Positions 9,150 through 17,731 of a stretch of 64,000 nt of DNA are shown here, one piece after another (position 1 is the stretch's first letter; the number at the start of each line of letters is the position of its first letter). The notes below the pieces were generated by a model, which saw nothing but the letters and a program-made list of their open reading frames with translations, did not search any database and had not been told where the DNA came from. Where the stretch lies: the NCBI RefSeq assembly GCF_900115365.1, contig NZ_FOWD01000002.1:1-64000 (forward strand), written 5' to 3'. This DNA is from Anaerocolumna aminovalerica (GTDB taxonomy: Bacteria; Bacillota; Clostridia; Lachnospirales; Lachnospiraceae). The position numbers were made by a program, and so were the translations under genes.

Positions 9150-9378
9150 AAACTGTCATCCTGAGCTGTTTATGTGAGGAATCTTTGAGCTTAAATAAGC
9201 CTGAATTTTCCCAAAGCCCGGATTCTTCCCCAGAATTCAGCAGAAACAATTATAAATTCTTGACCGAATTACGCCGAAGCTCAACGAACTGTATGGATCG
9301 GGAACTCCATACAGTTCTAAAAGCAGTGCTTAATTTATATTTCGGCTATATTGACTTATTCCCAGAATGACAGTTTTT
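9150..9378. repeat. MITE-like palindromic element with ~10-bp terminal inverted repeats
   Basis: The region 8965-9439 has no gene. It contains a 229-bp block bounded by AAACTGTCAT (9150-9159) and its exact reverse complement ATGACAGTTT (9367-9376). Inside is a perfect 12-bp hairpin, GAACTGTATGGA (9286-9297) with TCCATACAGTTC (9306-9317). The left end (GTCATCCTGAGC, then GGAATCTT) resembles the dispersed GTCATNCTGAGC repeats seen in many bacterial genomes and in the shorter element at 13684-13731. Confidence 0.6.
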
Positions 9379-9439
9379 TAAAAGTTTATTCAGTTTTCAA
9401 AAGTAGTTATTATCTCCACATAAATCATTCATTATAAGA

Positions 9440-10624
9440 TTATTTATTACTTTCAACATATATGTTATAAATATCTTCTTCACCTAATACTTTTATGCCT
9501 CCAATAGTTCTATTGCCAAAGAAAGTACATTTTACAGCCATTTCCCGCATTTCCTCTTCTGTGGCCTTTCTTCCGATTAATTCCGGTATGTTAATTGGCA
9601 TTCCCAAGGAACAGAAATAGTCTGTAGTAACCTCTATGGCAGCTAAAGCAGTTTCTTTCGGATTCTCATAGTTTAGATTTAAGTTCCATACATTCACACC
9701 AAACCGTGCAAACCGCATAACATCTTCTTTATATACATACCTTGCCCAGGCACCCCATATTGCAGCCAAACCTGCGCCATGTGCCACATCATATTTACCG
9801 CTTAATTCATGTTCCATTTGGTGTACTGCCCAGTCTCCCTTACGTCCAAGGCCGGTGAGAGTATTATGAGACAAACTTCCTGCCCAAAGAATCTCTGAAC
9901 GTGCCTCATAATTCTCAGGCTCTTTCATACATACAGCCCCATATTGAATTGTAGTACGCAACACTGCTTCTGCAATTCTATCTGTCATTTCATTGATTCC
10001 CCCCGGTGAAAAATAGCGATCCATAGTATGCATCATAATATCAACAACACCGCAGGCAGTCTGATATGGTGGTAAAGTATAAAGCAGTTCCGGATTTAAT
10101 AATGTAAAACGCGGACGGTTAAATTCACAATTATAACCTTTCTTTAACCATCCTTCCTCATTGGTAATAACACTGCTTGCACTTGTTTCTGTTCCGGTTG
10201 CAGCTAAAGTTATAATATTACAATGAGGAAGCGCAGTTTTTGGCACAGCCTTTCCTTCATATATCTCCCATACATCACCTTCATAAGGAACTCCTAAAGC
10301 AATTGCTTTAGCGGAATCTATAGCAGAGCCTCCCCCTACTCCAAGAATAAAATCAACGCCTGTTTTCCGGCAAAGTTCTATACCTTCTCTTACTAAGGAA
10401 AGACGTGGATTCGGCTGGGCTCCCCCTAACATAACGTAATCCATATTTTCTTTCCGTAAAGAAGCTTCCACACGGTCAAGAAGTCCGCTTTTCTTTGCAC
10501 TGCTGCCGCCGTAATGTATTAATACTTTCTTACCGCCCCATTTCTTTATTTCAGAACCTACTCTCTGCTCTGCATCTTTCTCAAAAATAACTTTTGTGGG
10601 TGAATAGAATTCAAATTTGTTCAT
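9440..10624 (-). CDS. iron-containing alcohol dehydrogenase (butanol dehydrogenase/YqhD type)
   Basis: 394 residues. The N-terminal nucleotide-binding half has VLIHYGGSSAKKSGLL and the GVGGGSAIDSAKAIA loop. The metal site is formed by VVDIMMHTMDRYF (Asp and His) and by the later histidines in VHQMEHELSGKYDVAHGAG. This is the Fe-ADH family, closest in pattern to NAD(P)H-dependent butanol dehydrogenases and YqhD, which reduce aldehydes to alcohols in fermentation. It is followed by the MITE-like block rather than a clear terminator. It probably consumes reducing power alongside AdhE, but the substrate cannot be read from the sequence. Confidence 0.9.
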   Translation of the reverse strand: MNKFEFYSPTKVIFEKDAEQRVGSEIKKWGGKKVLIHYGGSSAKKSGLLDRVEASLRKENMDYVMLGGAQPNPRLSLVREGIELCRKTGVDFILGVGGGSAIDSAKAIALGVPYEGDVWEIYEGKAVPKTALPHCNIITLAATGTETSASSVITNEEGWLKKGYNCEFNRPRFTLLNPELLYTLPPYQTACGVVDIMMHTMDRYFSPGGINEMTDRIAEAVLRTTIQYGAVCMKEPENYEARSEILWAGSLSHNTLTGLGRKGDWAVHQMEHELSGKYDVAHGAGLAAIWGAWARYVYKEDVMRFARFGVNVWNLNLNYENPKETALAAIEVTTDYFCSLGMPINIPELIGRKATEEEMREMAVKCTFFGNRTIGGIKVLGEEDIYNIYVESNK

Positions 10625-10861
10625 TGTAATCCTCCTTTGAGTTTAATATTGATATTGGATAGAAATGTAGATAAAAAATCTCATAAAACTGTATATATCA
10701 AAGGGTGTAAACAGGCTTCACCTTTCTTCTGGATTTTTTATACATTTCTTTACTCGTCATAGTATAAAGTGTTCTATATGTATTCATATTTTATAAGCAT
10801 TTCTTAACATATATGTATTATACTATTATAATAACATATAACGTGAAAATATAGTAACGAA

Positions 10862-10909
10862 AAAGCCACAATCTTTTTAAGAAATATGAATTCTATAAAG
10901 ATTGTGACT
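10862..10909 (-). terminator. terminator after YgfK-like gene
   Basis: AGCCACAATCTTT (10864-10876) pairs with AAAGATTGTGACT (10897-10909); the minus strand continues with TTTTTCG. Confidence 0.8.
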
Positions 10910-10919
10910 AATTTTGTTC

Positions 10920-12635
10920 TTATTTATTTTCAAGTAAATACGAATAATCTTTTATTAATGACTGCAATATCATGTCAATTTGCTTGCCTTCTGAAGATTT
11001 TTCTGCTTTTGCATCATAAACATACTCGATGCCATCTTCATTTCGAACTTGATATTTGTGTTCTCCTAATGATAGAAAACCTGCATTTTCAGAATTATTA
11101 TATTCTTCTGAATCAGCAAATATGGTTGGCTTATTAAAATATGGGAATCCCCCTCTTGTACAGAAGGTATGGCAGTTATCACATTCATTGCACCTGCTTT
11201 CAATGTGTACAATCTGGTATGGAGCATCAAAACGGTCATCATATAATTTAATGTTGGCACGGTTTGGACATACATCCACACATAAACCACAATTTACTTT
11301 AAAACAGTCATAGCAAGGGAGCGTATCTTCCAGTATTCTTCCGTCCCCTTTATTTTTGTAATTTACATCTGATTTTGCAGCCTCTGCCAATTCCTTTATA
11401 CCATCTATATCAAGCCGGTCAAATGAGAAATTCTCGTTTTTTAACTTACCAACAATATCTTTTATATTAATGTATCCCCGTGGTTTTAAAAGTATGGTGG
11501 AAAATGTTACAGGAGCAATACCTGTTCTTATTACAAAAACTATATTGTTCTTATCAATCCCTCCTGATAAGGAAATAGGAATGTTGCCTTCAAAACTTTC
11601 CGCGAATTTAGCTGCTATACCAAGGGCAATAGCATAAAGAGGTTTTCCTGATAAATACATTGTTTTGCCAGGTAACACATCTCTGCGGTTATCAACTGCC
11701 AATGTATTGGTTAACTTGATTCCAACCCTTACTCCGTTTTCCTTACCTAATTGTTTCAATTCCGAAATAATATCAACTGCCTTATCATATTTTAGGTCAC
11801 TGTCAAAGTCTTCTCTTTTGATAATTACTTCATCATATCCTAAATTATCCAAGATTTCTCTTACATAATCATATCCTAACAAAGTTGGATTACATTTAAT
11901 AAAAGTATTTATTTTTTTATTGGTAATCAAATGGGTACCAATATCAATAATTTCTTCCGGTTTACATCCATGAAGTGTGGATACCGTAACTAAATTTGTA
12001 ATATTAGAAGATATTTTGCTAATGTCTTCAGATTTAAATCTCTTAAATTCATGAATATTATTTTTTAATACAACAATACATTCCTTAAAAGTTTCGGTAT
12101 CCTTTGCCTCTTTCATATCATCGATAAATTCCGATACTTTCTTAGATTGAATTCCCTGTAAGTCATATCCCACACTTATGTTAAACGCAAAATCTTTTAT
12201 ATCCGATATACCCAATTCAATTGCCATAACCTGTAACAGTACGGAAGCTTTGATATATTCACTTTTGGCTTCTTCTATTGATAATTCCGTTGACCATTCC
12301 ACGTTATAACCTACGTTTCTTGCATCAATACATGGCTTCTTAATAATCTCCTGCATTTGCTTACCATCTATGATTTGAACCGTTTTCAGTTCAAAAAATC
12401 TGGAGCCTGTTATATAAGCCGATAATATATTCTGTGCTAATTGTGTATGAGGCCCTGCCGCTGGCCCTATTGGAGTTCTTAAGTACTCACCGTTAAAATT
12501 CATTTCCAAACTTTCATTGCCTGGTTTATAAAAAAACTTCTCTTCTATTTCAAATATTTTTCCTTTTGTATAGTAGTCTTTTAAAGTTATGTCAAGGAGA
12601 CTTTCAAAAGAAAGTATTCTCATGGTATCGCTCAT
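10920..12635 (-). CDS. YgfK-like protein lacking the central flavin/NAD(P)-binding module
   Basis: 571 residues. Residues ~1-430 match the N-terminal dihydroorotate/dihydropyrimidine-dehydrogenase-like barrel of YgfK (motifs TPIGPAAGPHTQLAQN, FELKTVQI, STLHGCKPEEI, TFIKCNPTLLGYDYVREIL). Then, at DTLPCYDCF, it passes straight into the YgfK C-terminal ferredoxin part: CGLCVDVCPNRANI and CNECDNCHTFC. E. coli YgfK (~1030 residues) has about 450 residues of FAD/NAD(P)-binding reductase between these points. The join is clean and in frame. YgfK belongs to anaerobic purine/urate gene sets; its exact reaction is unsettled and the annotation as selenate reductase is doubtful. I chose the ATG at 12635 (AAAGGTG upstream) over a GTG nine bases earlier. 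It is a single gene with a leader hairpin and a terminator. Confidence 0.85.
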   Translation of the reverse strand: MSDTMRILSFESLLDITLKDYYTKGKIFEIEEKFFYKPGNESLEMNFNGEYLRTPIGPAAGPHTQLAQNILSAYITGSRFFELKTVQIIDGKQMQEIIKKPCIDARNVGYNVEWSTELSIEEAKSEYIKASVLLQVMAIELGISDIKDFAFNISVGYDLQGIQSKKVSEFIDDMKEAKDTETFKECIVVLKNNIHEFKRFKSEDISKISSNITNLVTVSTLHGCKPEEIIDIGTHLITNKKINTFIKCNPTLLGYDYVREILDNLGYDEVIIKREDFDSDLKYDKAVDIISELKQLGKENGVRVGIKLTNTLAVDNRRDVLPGKTMYLSGKPLYAIALGIAAKFAESFEGNIPISLSGGIDKNNIVFVIRTGIAPVTFSTILLKPRGYINIKDIVGKLKNENFSFDRLDIDGIKELAEAAKSDVNYKNKGDGRILEDTLPCYDCFKVNCGLCVDVCPNRANIKLYDDRFDAPYQIVHIESRCNECDNCHTFCTRGGFPYFNKPTIFADSEEYNNSENAGFLSLGEHKYQVRNEDGIEYVYDAKAEKSSEGKQIDMILQSLIKDYSYLLENK

Positions 12636-12738
12636 TTTGATCACCTTTCATTTTAAGTAAAATTTTATATATTCTTATCTAAAAAACAAGAAAGCGTTTG
12701 CTGCATTTTACAGGTTGCAGCATCCTATAAAATAAAAA

Positions 12739-12763
12739 ATGCTACCGATCTTATCGATAGCAT
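12739..12763 (-). terminator. terminator-like hairpin in the leader of the YgfK-like gene
   Basis: ATGCTACCGAT (12739-12749) pairs with ATCGATAGCAT (12753-12763) with one mismatch; the minus strand then reads into a run of six T. No minus-strand gene lies upstream, so it would terminate the leader of the YgfK-like gene about 100 bases before its start (possible attenuation). A second hairpin, TGCTGC / GCAGCA at about 12699-12722, follows. Confidence 0.5.
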
Positions 12764-12894
12764 CCCCAAATATTAATATTTCATTTATATTACTATCATT
12801 ACTTACTACAATAACTTGTATACTAGGATATAATAAAAATACTAAAATAGCAAGTATTTTATTGATAAAAATTCTTAATTACGCCTTTGCAGAA

Positions 12895-13017
12895 TGTCCT
12901 GTCACCGCGCTGAACATTTCCTATGCATAGCCTAGAGAGCAGTAACACCACTGCATAGGAACAAGGTTTTCAGAGCGTTTCACAAATGCGCAGTAGCACT
13001 GTGGATAAATTAGGACA
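12895..13017. repeat. nested palindromic element in a gene-free region
   Basis: The 611-base gap between 12636 and 13255 holds no gene. TTCCTATGCA (12918-12927) is mirrored exactly by TGCATAGGAA (12952-12961); around it lie weaker arms (GCGCTGAAC against TTCAGAGCG) and an outer pair TGTCCT (12895-12900) / AGGACA (13012-13017). Further short dyads follow to about 13160. The block is visibly less AT-rich than its surroundings. It could be an old MITE or a structured RNA. Confidence 0.5.
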
Positions 13018-13255
13018 AGTGCTTCTCCCTCCGCCTCAATAAAAAAGGCATCGGAGCTTTCGGTTGCTTTGCAAAATCACTTAAAGTGGCTTCATCCACA
13101 ACTTTTTCATTAGCTTAACTGCTGCGGGGGATGGTTTGCATCGGCTACCCTTTCTGATTTAAGTAACAATTTCTTCTATCTAATGAACAAAAAATTCATT
13201 TCCATATATTAAAGATTATCAAAATTGGAAATAATACAACAAAGGTGGTGATTAA

Positions 13256-13597
13256 ATGGATCAGGAAATAAACAATTACAAAGTAATAGAAAAAAATCTG
13301 GACTACTTTATCGAAAAACACGGTGAAATATATGATGCCTATGAAAACTTTGGAAAATTAGTTCACGAAAAAGGCGGCCCTTTGGATGAGAAAACAAGAT
13401 GGTTAATTAAAGTGGCACTATCAACAGAATGTCAAAACGAATTTTCCTTAAGAACACATATCCTGAAAGCATTAAAAGGCGGATGTACAAGAGATGAGAT
13501 CGAACACTCTATTCTTTTAGTAGCTCCAACAGCAGGATTTCCTAAAACAATGAGAGGTTTACTAATAGCAAGAGAAGTCCTAAAAGGTGAGAAATAA
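13256..13597 (+). CDS. carboxymuconolactone decarboxylase (CMD/AhpD-like) family protein
   Basis: 113 residues with the CMD helical pattern: a leader helix, GPLDEKTRWLIKVALSTEC, then the HILKALKGGCTRDEIEHSILL segment. In AhpD-like members this region carries a CxxC redox pair plus His; here a single Cys (in STEC) and the His of RTHILKAL remain, so the peroxidase-type CxxC is missing. The start ATG follows AAAGGTGG. Family members act as small hydroperoxide reductases or decarboxylases; this single-Cys form cannot be assigned a reaction. It stands alone on the plus strand. Confidence 0.8.
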   Translation: MDQEINNYKVIEKNLDYFIEKHGEIYDAYENFGKLVHEKGGPLDEKTRWLIKVALSTECQNEFSLRTHILKALKGGCTRDEIEHSILLVAPTAGFPKTMRGLLIAREVLKGEK

Positions 13598-13683
13598 CTA
13601 TCATATAAAGAACTTAGCATATCCTTTGCTGAAAATTTATCCTATCCTATTATAAAGGATTACTGTAAAACTATCACGCTGAA

Positions 13684-13731
13684 CCAGAAAGGCGAAGAAT
13701 CTTCTATTATTGAGACTCTTCGCCTTTCTGG
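13684..13731. repeat. 15-bp perfect hairpin repeat, GTCAT...GAAGA type
   Basis: CCAGAAAGGCGAAGA (13684-13698) and TCTTCGCCTTTCTGG (13717-13731) are perfect complements. There is no T-run on either side, so it is not a standard terminator. Flanking text on the minus strand reads GTCATTCTAAGCC, like the end of the element at 9150-9378. It occupies the 302-base gap between 13597 and 13900, which otherwise holds nothing I can identify. Confidence 0.55.
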
Positions 13732-13899
13732 CTTAGAATGACATGACAGAATAATATAATGTTCGGGATCACATAATAATTCATCATGCAAAAAGGCCAT
13801 TATGGTTCAGAATATTATAGGATTCAAAAACCATCACTAAATTTAGAATATCTTCATAATTGAATATATATATGATTCAGAATATCATGTGCATTATTA

Positions 13900-15303
13900 T
13901 TATTTATTGGTTCTCTTATAATATAAAAAGCCAGCTATACAAACTATAAAGCATGTGATCATGAAAATAATTACATAGAACGGATTTGTTACAATACCAC
14001 CTGTAAATATAATCAGAGATCCCAGTATGGCAAATATCGGGCATATCATTCCCTTAAAAAAGCTGTCTACTATTTTGTCTTTCCACATCTTAATTACTTT
14101 AATATATAATACAATATAGCAGGTATAGCTAAATACTACCGATATTTCACTGACATCTGAATTTCTTAATATTCCGGTTTTTTGTGTTAAATAATGAAGT
14201 ACTAACCAGATAACAGCAGTAACATAAGAAATAAAACAGGAGCTGAGGGATAGCCCCACCTTAGGCTGTATCTCTGCGATTTTCTCAGAATTGGGAATCA
14301 TATTCTTACTTGCCAGGGCCTGAGGCATTCTTAAACCTCCCAAGATTACACCATTAACCACACCTAAAACAGAAATAATTACGAATATTACTATAATTTT
14401 AGATCCATTGCTTCCCAATATTAATTCACCGGCTTTATTTACGGCGTTATTACCGGTAGACATAAGATATTCTGTTCCCAGCATATTGCTAAGTCCTAGA
14501 AAATACATCAAGTATACACCCAACACAACCAAAGGGCCAATAACAAGGGCAAGAGACATGTTCTTTTTTGGATTCTTAACTTCATTGGTAATGCTGGTTG
14601 CAATAGTCCAGCCATCATAGGAATATGCAATAGGTGTTAAAGCAGCCACCCATCTTAACCCTACTTTACTTTTTTCAATGATTTCTATACCCGCCGGAAT
14701 TTCAGGATTGGAAGCACCCCAGAACAATCCAATAATAGCCAACCCTATTAAAGGAATCAGCTTAAGTATGGTTGATGCATTTTGAAAATATCCTCCTACT
14801 TTAACTGATATTATATTAAGGGCATATATCATGGTCATAAGCAGGAATCCTAATATGATCTGTGCTTCAAGACCTGCCTCTATATTAAACAGTGAAAAAA
14901 TATAAAGGCTGGCTACCCATGAAACTACTGCAGTTACGGATGGAAAATAGATAAACGTTTGAAACCACCCAAATCCACATGCAACTCTTTTAGATATAAA
15001 ATCTTCATAATATCCTACAAAACCTCCATTTTTCTTTGTTCTAACTGAGAATTCTATGAGAGTGAGGCTTCCAAATATAATACTGAATGCTCCGATACAG
15101 AATACCAAAGCTCCTAACTTTGCATCTCCTCCAGTATAGATTAATACATCATCACTTTTAAAAAATATGCCGGAACCAATAACGATTCCAATAATCATTG
15201 TAGTTGCTGTAAGTAAACCATAATTCGCCTTTGCTTCCTTCCGGTCTTGTTGGCTTTCGGCATTGATGTTACTGTTCCTTTTATGTTCTCTTGCTTTTTC
15301 CAT
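13900..15303 (-). CDS. APC-family amino acid permease
   Basis: 467 residues with ~12 hydrophobic segments after a polar N-terminal tail of about 25 residues (HKRNSNINAESQQDRKEAK). The first helix carries the APC signature TTMIIGIVIGSGIFFKSDD, where the GSGIF loop binds the amino acid backbone. The overall pattern resembles the LAT-like/SteT branch (exchangers of neutral amino acids such as serine and threonine). The exact substrate cannot be read. The ATG at 15303 has AAGGAG upstream. Downstream bases to 13732 carry only the hairpin repeat. Confidence 0.87.
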   Translation of the reverse strand: MEKAREHKRNSNINAESQQDRKEAKANYGLLTATTMIIGIVIGSGIFFKSDDVLIYTGGDAKLGALVFCIGAFSIIFGSLTLIEFSVRTKKNGGFVGYYEDFISKRVACGFGWFQTFIYFPSVTAVVSWVASLYIFSLFNIEAGLEAQIILGFLLMTMIYALNIISVKVGGYFQNASTILKLIPLIGLAIIGLFWGASNPEIPAGIEIIEKSKVGLRWVAALTPIAYSYDGWTIATSITNEVKNPKKNMSLALVIGPLVVLGVYLMYFLGLSNMLGTEYLMSTGNNAVNKAGELILGSNGSKIIVIFVIISVLGVVNGVILGGLRMPQALASKNMIPNSEKIAEIQPKVGLSLSSCFISYVTAVIWLVLHYLTQKTGILRNSDVSEISVVFSYTCYIVLYIKVIKMWKDKIVDSFFKGMICPIFAILGSLIIFTGGIVTNPFYVIIFMITCFIVCIAGFLYYKRTNK

Positions 15304-15361
15304 ATAGTCTCCTTGTTGGCCTTATTTACTATTTCATATGTCCTTTTCTTATAATTTAGAA

Positions 15362-15412
15362 TATAAAAGCCCCCTTTTCCTCTCTTAAGACAAGAGACGA
15401 AAAGGAGGCTTT
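15362..15412 (-). terminator. terminator after FtsW/RodA-like gene
   Basis: AAAGCCCCCTTTTC (15366-15379) against GAAAAGGAGGCTTT (15399-15412) with an additional CTCT/AGAG inner pair; the minus strand then reads TTTTATATT. Confidence 0.8.
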
Positions 15413-15501
15413 CCACTACTATTCCTTTTCAATATCTTTTTCTTATTACCTGATATAATATAGATGGAAATGCAGTTTGTCAATCATATCTTTAATATTT
15501 T

Positions 15502-16881
15502 TTATCCTTTTAAATTAATAATCAGCTTCCCGTTTTCATAGGAAATAAATGAGCCATCCTTAACATATGGCTGACCGCCATCCTGAACAACATCCCCGGT
15601 TCGAAATACAGAAAGCATGATACCGATTAATCCGGCATTCAACAACAATGCCGATCTCCCATAGGATACCAAAGGTAAGGACAATTGTGTTAATAAGCCA
15701 TATCCAAGATTACCAGCAATGTAAGAAACAGTCTGCATTACAAAAATCAGCAGAATGGATAGAGAGACCAGAAAACCCAGTACACTTCGCTGCTTGGATA
15801 CATACTTAAAGCCTAAAATTGAAAATACAATAAATAAAAGTGTAATACCTATGAACACAATCCATCCATAGTTATGTATTAATAAGGTAAGTATTTGGTC
15901 TGTATCAATTCCTGGCATTAATAACACAGTACTTTCATATTGCTGTGGAATTGTCCCCTTACCTATAAATACCGCACCGGATATGAGATCACGTATAACT
16001 GTAGTCTGATATCCTCTTGGATCGGATGAAGGATCCAGCAGTATTGTAAGCCGCTGGAGCCGGTAAGGCTGAAGCAGAAATATAGATATCATTGAGATGG
16101 CCCCTAAAGCCGCGGGAATGAGAACCATAAGCAAACCAGTTTTTTTACTGCCCCCAAACCATCCTCTTCTTACTGTTACGAATAATAGAATAAATGCGGA
16201 AAAAGTATAAAATACAAAACCGGTAATAGACGGAACCAGTAATAATATAATTCCGTAGGGTACATAACCTATTACACAAAGAAGTAATCCTTTGGTTCCT
16301 TTATTTCTCATTGAATAAATAAGTAGTGAATAGGTAAGAGGAAATATTAGGGCTAAATAGGACAGGCTGACTGCAAATCCGGCAAAGGCAAACCAGGCTC
16401 TTCCATTTACTTCGGGACCTAAAGCAAGACCAACCATACTAAGTAATAAAATCAAAGAATAACCTGCCTTTGGATATTTTGCCAGGGTTGTAAAATCCAG
16501 AAAATAAGCCGCAAAAAATATTGCTATAGCAATAATATGGGGAACAATACTGAAGTTCCTTAAAGATGCCTCAGAACTATCAATAAAATATCTTGCCCCG
16601 GTTCCCACCAACATTAAAGTAACCGTCAGCAAAATCAGTATCCATTGAGGCTTAGGCTTATATGTCTTATCAAGTTCCAGCCCCACACTGACCGGGTCAC
16701 CCATTTGCAGGATTGCCTTTTCAGTTGCTGTCTCTTCCTCTTCTCCTTCCGATAGATAATAATCACGTTGGTCACAAAGATGATCTTCTATCTCCTTCGC
16801 TATACCAGGATGTGCTTTTTTCCATCTCACTTGTTCACATACGGTTGTGCTATATCTTGTAATTTCATCAGATGAGGGCAA
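15502..16881 (-). CDS. FtsW/RodA/SpoVE family protein with N-terminal permease-prefix-like domain
   Basis: About 459 residues. The first ~80 are cytoplasmic (KKAHPGIAKEIEDHLCDQRD and EKAILQMGDPVSVGLELD), the pattern of the small prefix domain that often goes with PadR-controlled membrane proteins. Then come about ten membrane segments of the SEDS family (glycan polymerase/lipid II-handling), with a C-terminal LPLVSYGRSALLLN close to the SEDS motif P-x-SYGG. It overlaps the upstream padR gene: GGAGGTG sits inside the 3' end of padR, so the start is probably the TTG at 16881 (or the GTG at 16884); an ATG at 16896 would precede its own ribosome site. Likely role: an accessory cell-wall polymerase repressed by its PadR partner. 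Confidence 0.85.
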   Translation of the reverse strand: MPSSDEITRYSTTVCEQVRWKKAHPGIAKEIEDHLCDQRDYYLSEGEEEETATEKAILQMGDPVSVGLELDKTYKPKPQWILILLTVTLMLVGTGARYFIDSSEASLRNFSIVPHIIAIAIFFAAYFLDFTTLAKYPKAGYSLILLLSMVGLALGPEVNGRAWFAFAGFAVSLSYLALIFPLTYSLLIYSMRNKGTKGLLLCVIGYVPYGIILLLVPSITGFVFYTFSAFILLFVTVRRGWFGGSKKTGLLMVLIPAALGAISMISIFLLQPYRLQRLTILLDPSSDPRGYQTTVIRDLISGAVFIGKGTIPQQYESTVLLMPGIDTDQILTLLIHNYGWIVFIGITLLFIVFSILGFKYVSKQRSVLGFLVSLSILLIFVMQTVSYIAGNLGYGLLTQLSLPLVSYGRSALLLNAGLIGIMLSVFRTGDVVQDGGQPYVKDGSFISYENGKLIINLKG

Positions 16882-17212
16882 CACTAACACCTCCATTCAA
16901 CACCTTATTCACTGCAGCAGTATACTCCATCCATTCCTGTTGCTTCCCTTTTAAAAGCTTTCTGCCCTTAGAGGTTAAGTGGTAATACTTTCGAATCTTG
17001 GCTCCCTCTGCTTTTTCCTCGTAAGCCTCCACCATTCCTTCCTTCTCCAGATTGTGAAGAATTGGATATAAGGTACCGGCTTTCAGATGAAAAGTATCAT
17101 CGGATTTCTTTGCGAGAGTCTCAATCATCTGATACCCGTACATATCCTGTTCTTCAAGTAATTTCAGGATAAGAGTTGTTGTACTGCCTGTAATCAAGCT
17201 TTTATCAATCAC
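16868..17212 (-). CDS. PadR family transcriptional regulator
   Basis: 114 residues with the PadR winged helix: LILKLLEEQDMYGYQMIETLA, then FHLKAGTLYPILHNLEKEGMV, and the wing with KIRKYYHLTSKGRKLL. It starts at a GTG at 17212 behind AAAGGAGG. It is cotranscribed and slightly overlapping with the SEDS-family gene, the usual arrangement of a PadR repressor with the membrane protein it controls. Two AT-rich dyads directly upstream are likely operators, so it probably represses itself. The inducing signal is unknown, though PadR pairs of this kind often answer to envelope-active compounds. Confidence 0.9.
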   Translation of the reverse strand: MIDKSLITGSTTTLILKLLEEQDMYGYQMIETLAKKSDDTFHLKAGTLYPILHNLEKEGMVEAYEEKAEGAKIRKYYHLTSKGRKLLKGKQQEWMEYTAAVNKVLNGGVSVALI

Positions 17213-17230
17213 AGTATATTGTCCTCCTTT

Positions 17231-17279
17231 ATATATAGATTATCTATATATGTCATTATATATAGTTAATCTATATATG
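17231..17279 (-). promoter_or_regulatory. tandem dyads, probable PadR operators
   Basis: ATATATAGAT (17231-17240) with TATCTATATAT (17241-17251) forms one palindrome; a near copy follows at 17257-17279 (TATATATAG, 5-base gap, CTATATAT). They lie directly upstream of padR. Beyond them, 17285-17731 holds no gene or clear signal. Confidence 0.6.
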
Positions 17280-17731
17280 TCAATATTTTTATTTTGAGTT
17301 TATAACCTGAATTGACTTCATTGAAAGTATCATTTTAATAATTTCATTTGCATTTAATTTAAAGATTGCATTTTATATGATAATCTTTTCCTTTATATTA
17401 GTAAGTATTTCTCTTTTATCAGGCCAAATCAAGTGTAGATTAGCTTCGAAAGACGAAACGGAGAAATAAATATTTGCTCAAAAGCAGGCATTTTAAAATA
17501 ATTATTGCTTTCAAGAAATTGAGCTGTTAAACTGGACATAGAAAGGTTTCCCCTTTGTCATTGTTTGGAGTGGATTACTTAAATTTTAACAAAGTTGAAG
17601 TCTTTTTCTATACAATTAATTAACTTATAAGATGAAATATAAATATAAAATAAGTAACTATACAGCGTGAAACGCCGTTGCGAATTATCATGAATAATTC
17701 AAGTTAAATTTGGAATTGTAGGGTGAGATTA

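Noticed and set aside
9185-9370. 61-codon plus-strand frame
   Set aside because: It lies wholly inside the palindromic element and has no ribosome site or protein-like composition.
12683-12705. cre-like sequence (GAAAGCGTTTGC) upstream of the YgfK-like gene
   Set aside because: Only half of it fits the CcpA consensus and it overlaps another hairpin; too weak to annotate.
12739-12930. 63-codon plus-strand frame rich in Ile and Leu
   Set aside because: It starts within a terminator-like hairpin and ends inside an inverted-repeat block; no ribosome site.
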